From the NCBI RefSeq assembly GCF_029277305.1, contig NZ_CP119526.1: 64,000 nucleotides of DNA. The stretch is one strand, 5' to 3'. This document shows positions 58,896-64,000 of this stretch, piece by piece (positions within the stretch are counted from its first letter, which is position 1; every line of letters begins with the position of its first letter). This DNA comes from Guptibacillus hwajinpoensis. GTDB taxonomy: Bacteria; Bacillota; Bacilli; Bacillales; Guptibacillaceae. The notes below the pieces were generated by a model, which had not been told where the DNA came from, did not search any database, and saw only the letters and a program-made list of their open reading frames with translations. The translations under genes and the position numbers were made by a program.

Positions 58896-60335
58896 ATGGC
58901 AGAAAAGCGTCAAATTACAGTAGCGACCGGAGACGGAATTGGTCCAGAAATTATGGAAGCTACATTGCATATTTTAGAACAGGCCGGTGCTAAAATCGAG
59001 CCGGAATTTATCGATGTAGGGGAGAAAGTGTACCTAACAGGGAACTCCACGGGTATTCCTCAGGAAGCGTGGGATTCACTCCGTCGCACAAAAGTACTTT
59101 TGAAAGCACCCATTACAACACCACAAGGGGGCGGCTACAAGAGCTTGAACGTAACGATTCGTACTGCAATGGGTCTTTATGCAAACGTTCGTCCATGCGT
59201 ATCCTATCATCCGGTTATTGAGAATAAACATCCAGATATGGATCTTGTCATTGTTCGAGAGAATGAGGAAGATCTTTATTCCGGAATTGAGCACCAGCAA
59301 ACGCCTGACGTGGTTCAGAGTTTGAAACTTATTTCTCGCCCAGGATCTGAGCGTATTATTCGTCACGCTTTTGAGTATGCGAGACAGAACAATCGTAAGA
59401 AAGTATCATGTCTTGTTAAAGACAACATAATGAAATTAAGTGATGGCCTTTTCCACCAGGTCTTTAAAGAAATTGCTGCCGAATATCCTGACATTGAATC
59501 CAATAGTTATATCGTTGATATTGGAATGGCGAGAATTGCTGATTCTCCAGAAGAATTCGATGTAATCGTTACATTGAATTTGTATGGCGATATCGCGTCG
59601 GATATTGCAGCACAAATTGCAGGAAGTGTTGGGCTAGCTGGATCTGCTAATATTGGCGATGAAATTGCGATGTTTGAAGCGATTCACGGAAGTGCTCCTG
59701 ATATAGCAGGTAAAGGAATTGCGAACCCATCAGGACTTTTACATGGTGCAATTATGATGCTTGTACATATTGGCCAGCCTGAAGCAGCAGAGAAAATTCA
59801 TAATGCCTGGTTGAAAACAATTGAAGACGGTATGTTGACAGGTGATATGGCGAAGGGGAAAGAAGCTGTTGGAACGAAAGAGTTCGCTCATGCGGTCGTT
59901 GAGAGACTTGGACAATCCCCTTCAACTCTTGAACCAGTCACATATAGTAAGGAACCAATGGAGGAAGCTGAGAAAAATATTCGTCCGAATTACATTCCAG
60001 AGCGTGAACTTGATGGCACAGATGTGTTTCTATTCAACAACACGTTAACAATTGATGAAATCGCAGAGAAGCTAGAGCGAGCAGCAGGAAGCAATCATGA
60101 ATTCGTCATGATGACGAACCGTGGTGTGAAAGTATATCCGAACGGTTTCTCAGAAACGTTTCTATCTGATCACTGGCGCTGTCGTTTCCAACCAGTTGAA
60201 GGTGTGAAAGAAACACAAACTGAGATTAGAGAATTATTAACACGTATCGAATCTGAAGATCTAGACTGGATAAAAATCGAGAATTTGTATCGTTTTGACG
60301 GTAAGATCGCCTACTCATTAGCACAAGGACAATAA
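58896..60335 (+). CDS. NADP-dependent isocitrate dehydrogenase, Thermus type with C-terminal extension
   Basis: 479 residues from the ATG after GAAGGAGAG; the frame is open 53 codons further upstream without a ribosome site. Isocitrate/isopropylmalate dehydrogenase fold: TGDGIGPEIMEA, GGYKSLNVTIR, NLYGDIASDIAAQIAGSVG. The last about 145 residues (from RPNYIPERELDGTD) form an extra C-terminal domain, as in Thermus thermophilus isocitrate dehydrogenase. This differs from the normal Bacillus Icd (about 420 residues, in the citZ-icd-mdh operon), so the genome may have both. It oxidises isocitrate to 2-oxoglutarate. Confidence 0.87.
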   Translation: MAEKRQITVATGDGIGPEIMEATLHILEQAGAKIEPEFIDVGEKVYLTGNSTGIPQEAWDSLRRTKVLLKAPITTPQGGGYKSLNVTIRTAMGLYANVRPCVSYHPVIENKHPDMDLVIVRENEEDLYSGIEHQQTPDVVQSLKLISRPGSERIIRHAFEYARQNNRKKVSCLVKDNIMKLSDGLFHQVFKEIAAEYPDIESNSYIVDIGMARIADSPEEFDVIVTLNLYGDIASDIAAQIAGSVGLAGSANIGDEIAMFEAIHGSAPDIAGKGIANPSGLLHGAIMMLVHIGQPEAAEKIHNAWLKTIEDGMLTGDMAKGKEAVGTKEFAHAVVERLGQSPSTLEPVTYSKEPMEEAEKNIRPNYIPERELDGTDVFLFNNTLTIDEIAEKLERAAGSNHEFVMMTNRGVKVYPNGFSETFLSDHWRCRFQPVEGVKETQTEIRELLTRIESEDLDWIKIENLYRFDGKIAYSLAQGQ

Positions 60336-60342
60336 AGCAGTT

Positions 60343-60370
60343 AGCACGCCAATTGTGGCGTGCTTTTTTT
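60343..60370 (+). terminator. Intrinsic terminator of the isocitrate dehydrogenase gene
   Basis: AGCACGCCA pairs with TGGCGTGCT over ATTG, then TTTTTT. Confidence 0.92.
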
Positions 60371-60463
60371 GTTGTTTTTTTATAACTCAGTCAGTCTAAC
60401 AGGATAAATTGGGGAATCTTGCAAACACTACAAAAAGAATTTCAGATTGTGTGGTGAAAGGCT

Positions 60464-61954
60464 TTGTTTCGATGGTTTAAGAAAACTCAATCTCCAGATA
60501 AATTGAAAAACTTACCGGAATTAATCAAGAACTTGAAAGATTCTGGTGATTTTTTGCACTTTGAGAGTAAACAACATGGTAGTTCTTTCTTTCTTTATTA
60601 TTTTAAAACGCTTGTTCATGAAACGCCTCTCAATGAACATATTTTGCGATATCTTTCTCGGGAGCCTTTAACTAGTCTAAAAGAGGTTAAAGATAAAATT
60701 CCAATTACAGGAATCATTATTACAGAAGATTTGAAAACCATATGTGAAAAAGTAATGACTGGCTATGTTATTGTTCGATTGCATGACAACTCAGTTGAAT
60801 GTGCTTTAATACCTTGTCAGGTGAAGAAAGCACGCTCTGTTTCACAACCTGAAGTTGAATTTACTGTTGTAGGTTCAAAAGAGGCTTTTGTAGAATCCTT
60901 GGATACAAATATCCACCTCGTCAGAAAGCGATTGCCGGTACATGAGTTAAAAGCATTTGAATTAACGCTCGGTAAGCTAACAAATACCAAGGTTGTTGTG
61001 ATGTATTTAGATGGCGTTGCGAACGAAGAAAATGTAAATACTGTAAAACAGCGTCTCAAAGATATCCACGTTGATCAAGTTGTGGATAGTTCTGTTATTA
61101 TGCAGCTTATTTCAGATAATCGTAATTCTCCTTTTCCACAACTTGTCGATACCGAACGACCAGATCGAGTAGTATCCGTTCTATGCGAGGGGAAAGTCGT
61201 TATCCTATCAGATGGCTCTCCACAAGCTTTAATTGGTCCTACAACGCTTGTCGAATTCTTTTCTGCTTTTGAAGATTATTTTGTCAATTGGATTGTAGCG
61301 TCAACGTCAAGGCTGATTCGTCTTTTCGCTGTTCTCTTTTCTATTCTTGTTACGCCAATTTATGTTGCAACCTTAACTTACCATTATGAGCTCATTCCAA
61401 GCGATTTGCTTAGTACATTGGTCAGCTCAAGACAGCGAATTCCTCTCCCACCTATACTAGAAGCTATTTTTCTAGAGCTATCAATTGAATTATTAAGAGA
61501 AGCGGGAGCGCGTCTTCCTACAAAGGTAGGTCAAACCATTGGTATTGTTGGAGGTATTGTAATTGGGACGGCATCAGTAGAGGCGGGACTTACAAGTAAC
61601 GTTCTTCTTATTATTGTGGCGCTTTCCGCATTAGCATCCTTTACAACTCCTGTTTATCGAATGAGTAATACAATACGACTTACACGATTCCCTTTTCTCA
61701 TATTCGCTCATTTATGGGGTCTGCTTGGGATTACCATTTGTTTTAGCTTTCTTATTGTTCATTTACTTAAATTAAAATCGCTTGGTCGCCCGTTTCTTGA
61801 GCCAATCTATCCATTAAGAGTACAAGATCTAAAAGACGCGATTATAAGGTTACCCCTAAGTTTTCAGAGCACAAGGCCAATTCAGTTACAAACAGAAGAT
61901 ACAAGAAGGTTTAATAGAAGAACTCAGAAAGAGAAGAACGATTTCCATGAATAA
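60464..61954 (+). CDS. Germinant receptor A subunit (GerAA family), operon 2
   Basis: 496 residues from a TTG with a weak site (GTGAAAGG, short spacing). Cytosolic N-domain (1-270) and membrane domain (about 280-455). GerA hallmarks: FPQLVDTERPDRVV, RIPLPPILEAIFLELSIELLREAG, TIGIVGGIVIGTASVEAGL and SFTTPVYRMSNTIRL. It is about as distant from the operon-1 A subunit as GerA paralogues usually are, so the two receptors likely answer different germinants. Confidence 0.94.
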   Translation: MFRWFKKTQSPDKLKNLPELIKNLKDSGDFLHFESKQHGSSFFLYYFKTLVHETPLNEHILRYLSREPLTSLKEVKDKIPITGIIITEDLKTICEKVMTGYVIVRLHDNSVECALIPCQVKKARSVSQPEVEFTVVGSKEAFVESLDTNIHLVRKRLPVHELKAFELTLGKLTNTKVVVMYLDGVANEENVNTVKQRLKDIHVDQVVDSSVIMQLISDNRNSPFPQLVDTERPDRVVSVLCEGKVVILSDGSPQALIGPTTLVEFFSAFEDYFVNWIVASTSRLIRLFAVLFSILVTPIYVATLTYHYELIPSDLLSTLVSSRQRIPLPPILEAIFLELSIELLREAGARLPTKVGQTIGIVGGIVIGTASVEAGLTSNVLLIIVALSALASFTTPVYRMSNTIRLTRFPFLIFAHLWGLLGITICFSFLIVHLLKLKSLGRPFLEPIYPLRVQDLKDAIIRLPLSFQSTRPIQLQTEDTRRFNRRTQKEKNDFHE

Positions 61955-61977
61955 TGAGTGAAAGGAGATGCTCTACA

Positions 61978-63072
61978 TTGTCAGGACCGGTTGTGAAAGA
62001 TCAATATAAAGTATCTCCATTCTTAGTTTTTTATCTAGTTCACTCTGTTCAAGTAGGTGTCGGTGTAATGGGATTTCAGCGGATCAGCGCAAGTACAGCT
62101 GGAAATGATGCTTGGATCTCTGTTTTTGGAGCTGGTCTCAGTTTACATATTATCATTTTTCTCATATATAAAATTCTTAACAAAGAAAAAGGAGATATCA
62201 TATCCCTACACAAGAACCTTTTTGGTAAGTGGATCGGGGGATTACTAAGCTGGATCGTCATCGTTTATTTTGTTGCAATGAGTATTACCGTGCTTAGAAC
62301 GTATATCGAGGTTATTCAAGTGTGGATGTTTCCAGATTTAAACAAGTGGCTTTTTGGAGGAGTGTTTCTACTTCTAACTTATTATTGTTTGTCAGGTGGG
62401 TTTCGCGTAGTTGCAGGTATATCGTTCTTTGGCGTGGTTCTACCTTTTTATCTAGTTTTGACAATGCTTTTTCCAGTATTTTATGGCCATTTTCAAGACC
62501 TCCTTCCTATTTTCAACCACTCTGTTAAAGAAATATACGAAGGAGTAAAAGGAGCATCCCTTTCTTTTTTAGGATTTACTACGCTCTTTTTATACTATCC
62601 ATTTATTAAAGAACCGGAAAAATCTCATCGCTGGGCACAGGGGGGGCATTTATTAACAACCATTATGTATACAGTTCTCATGATTGTAACGATTGCCTAT
62701 TTTAGTACAGCTCAACTAGAAAAAACGATTTGGGCGACGTTAACTACTTGGAAAATTGCTGAGATGCCATTTGTGCAACGGTTTGAATACATTGGGATTG
62801 CTTCCTGGGCATTGGTTATTCTTCCTAATCTCTGTATTACCGTATGGGCAGGAGGAAGAGGGATAAGGAGGCTATTGAAGGTCAGTCAAAAGTCCGTAAC
62901 CATCCCGTTGTTATTTCTCATTTTAGTATTGAGTAGTCTTTTTGCGAAACGTGAAAACATTGATCTATTAAACGAATACACAAGCAAGGTGGGTTTCTAT
63001 TTTGTGTATATATATGTCCCTCTTCTATTTGTTATACAGTACGTCAAAAGTAAAGTGGTGAAAGCGAAATGA
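61978..63072 (+). CDS. Germinant receptor B subunit (GerAB family), operon 2
   Basis: 364 residues from a TTG about ten bases after AAAGGAG; an ATG at 61954 overlaps the A stop and has no ribosome site. About ten membrane segments; LVHSVQVGVGVMGFQRIS is the family opening (helix 1 of the amino-acid permease fold). The ligand cannot be predicted. The C gene overlaps by four bases. Confidence 0.92.
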   Translation: MSGPVVKDQYKVSPFLVFYLVHSVQVGVGVMGFQRISASTAGNDAWISVFGAGLSLHIIIFLIYKILNKEKGDIISLHKNLFGKWIGGLLSWIVIVYFVAMSITVLRTYIEVIQVWMFPDLNKWLFGGVFLLLTYYCLSGGFRVVAGISFFGVVLPFYLVLTMLFPVFYGHFQDLLPIFNHSVKEIYEGVKGASLSFLGFTTLFLYYPFIKEPEKSHRWAQGGHLLTTIMYTVLMIVTIAYFSTAQLEKTIWATLTTWKIAEMPFVQRFEYIGIASWALVILPNLCITVWAGGRGIRRLLKVSQKSVTIPLLFLILVLSSLFAKRENIDLLNEYTSKVGFYFVYIYVPLLFVIQYVKSKVVKAK

Positions 63073-64000
63073 GGCGTTCATTCAATTTGTTTCTTATTAT
63101 CCTTTTACTAACTGGATGTGTACAGCAGAGTATTCTTGATGATATCCAAATGGTTACCATAATCGGATATGATCTACCGGATGAAGATAAAGAAGATGGT
63201 CTTATCAAAGGAATAGCTGTAGCACCGCAATATCTTGCGGATGGGAAAATTGAAAATAATGTGTTTGTTGAGACCGCTAAGCTAAGTAAGGAAATAAGAA
63301 GTCAGTACAATTCTAAATCCCCAAAACCGATTGTAAGCGGAAAGCTTGAAGTCGCAATGTTCAGTCGAGAAATTGCCGAAACAGAGGGTGTCACTGGATT
63401 GGTTGATACACTACACAGAGATCCTTCTATTGGCTCAAGGGTGTTTCTTGGCATTGCAAATGGAGACACAGAAGAATTACTTAGTACAAATTACGGTAAT
63501 GTGGACACGGGTACCTATTTTCAAGATATTCTAAAACACAATAGCAAGCATGGGATGTTACCAGAAACAAATCTTCATAGCTTTCTTTACTCGTATTACT
63601 CAGAAGGAAGTGATCCATTTCTTCCAATACTTGATCGAGATGGTGATAAGGTTAAAATCACAGGCATTGGATTATTAGATGGAGGTAAAATGGTTAGTGA
63701 ATTAGATGCTGATAACTTATTTACATTTAAGATACTACAAGAAAAGTTTAGCAGTAACGATTCGTTTTCTGTAAACCTTGATCAAGATAAATATGCAGCG
63801 ATTTACAATATTGCTTCAAAGCGAAAAATTGAGTATAACAGTCGTGAAGCGAACAAAATTAAAATAAGGGGGAGTATCTTAGGTGTCATCAAAGAGTACT
63901 CAGGTAAAGCTTTAACACCTGAGGCACTCAAAGAAATTGAGGAAACAATGGAAAAAGATATTGAAAAGCGAGGCACTAAGATGATTCAGTCTTTTCAGGA
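63069..64000 (+). CDS. Germinant receptor C subunit (GerAC family lipoprotein), operon 2, partial
   Basis: Starts at the ATG overlapping the B stop (ATGA) and runs off the window without a stop (310 codons present). Lipoprotein signal ending LLTGC (near residue 17), then ILDDIQMVTIIGYDLPDE, PIVSGKLEVAMFSREIAET and RDPSIGSRVFLGIANGDTEE, as in Ger(x)C proteins. It completes a full A-B-C receptor operon. Confidence 0.93.
   Translation, partial: MRRSFNLFLIILLLTGCVQQSILDDIQMVTIIGYDLPDEDKEDGLIKGIAVAPQYLADGKIENNVFVETAKLSKEIRSQYNSKSPKPIVSGKLEVAMFSREIAETEGVTGLVDTLHRDPSIGSRVFLGIANGDTEELLSTNYGNVDTGTYFQDILKHNSKHGMLPETNLHSFLYSYYSEGSDPFLPILDRDGDKVKITGIGLLDGGKMVSELDADNLFTFKILQEKFSSNDSFSVNLDQDKYAAIYNIASKRKIEYNSREANKIKIRGSILGVIKEYSGKALTPEALKEIEETMEKDIEKRGTKMIQSFQ

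Noticed and set aside
1..64000. Prophage, insertion sequence or CRISPR array
   Set aside because: No transposase, integrase, phage structural gene or regular spacer-repeat array is visible; repeats present are intergenic families A, B and C only. The amidase at 44940 is phage-like only in type and carries a SPOR domain as in CwlC.

Overview
The window is a chromosomal segment of an endospore-forming member of the Bacillaceae. The evidence is two GerA-type germinant-receptor operons, a spore-coat transglutaminase (Tgl), a YteA-type DksA protein, ClpE behind two CtsR boxes, SigX/RsiX, GsiB-type stress proteins behind a sigma-B-like promoter, a T-box argS, strong AAGGAGG-type ribosome binding sites and an AT-rich base composition. 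No rRNA, tRNA, CRISPR array, prophage or transposase gene was seen. The genus cannot be fixed by reading alone.

Layout. 1-2115: the end of an ABC importer operon (binding-protein tail, permease, ATPase). 2228-8407: a hotdog thioesterase and a branched-chain (or pyruvate-like) 2-oxoacid dehydrogenase operon (leucine-type dehydrogenase, E1alpha, E1beta, E2, E3). 8694-10373: an XRE-cupin regulator divergent from the branched-chain amino-acid exporter azlCD. 10554-26588: mixed housekeeping and small genes: HAD phosphatase, M48 protease, YueI, thioredoxin-like protein, DUF2254, cardiolipin synthase, AIM24, GNATs, macro domain, two tandem gsiB paralogues, DUF4870, mnmH. 27093-29216: clpE. 29477-32748: an ATP-grasp ligase followed by a 656-residue protein with a putative Cys/His/Asn hydrolase core; this is the least explained and most interesting gene pair. 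32828-37876: Dabb protein, MDR oxidoreductase, a repeat protein with a Tyr-rich tail, DUF1836, BsuPI lipoprotein, NUDIX, MltG-like protein. 37918-39683: rsiX-sigX. 39888-46321: MFS, GNAT, tgl with an unknown partner, ArsR-DUF2087, an amidase and small genes. 46342-50070: gerA operon 1 (minus strand). 50277-52266: T-box argS. 52306-60335: yteA, ctaG, a metal-type ArsR regulator with three micro-ORFs, a CDF transporter, NUDIX, ArsR, SCO1 and a Thermus-type isocitrate dehydrogenase behind a near-perfect sigma-A promoter. 60464-64000: gerA operon 2, whose C gene runs off the window.

Between genes lie three families of non-coding repeats: A (MITE-like, terminal inverted repeats around CTTTTCGTAGACATTGTTGC), B (ends around TTGGCTCATT and TGTTGATTT, with one copy nested in A) and C (a tandem array of about 120 bp whose hairpins appear to be kept by compensatory changes). 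A C-rich small-RNA candidate lies at about 17465-17625.

Thematic links: branched-chain amino-acid catabolism lies next to branched-chain amino-acid export; copper and oxidase assembly genes (ctaG, SCO1) lie around metal-responsive regulators and a metal efflux pump; several spore-related genes (two gerA operons, tgl, yteA, a coat-like repeat protein) are scattered through the second half. Start codons were chosen from Shine-Dalgarno spacing; many differ from the longest open frame.
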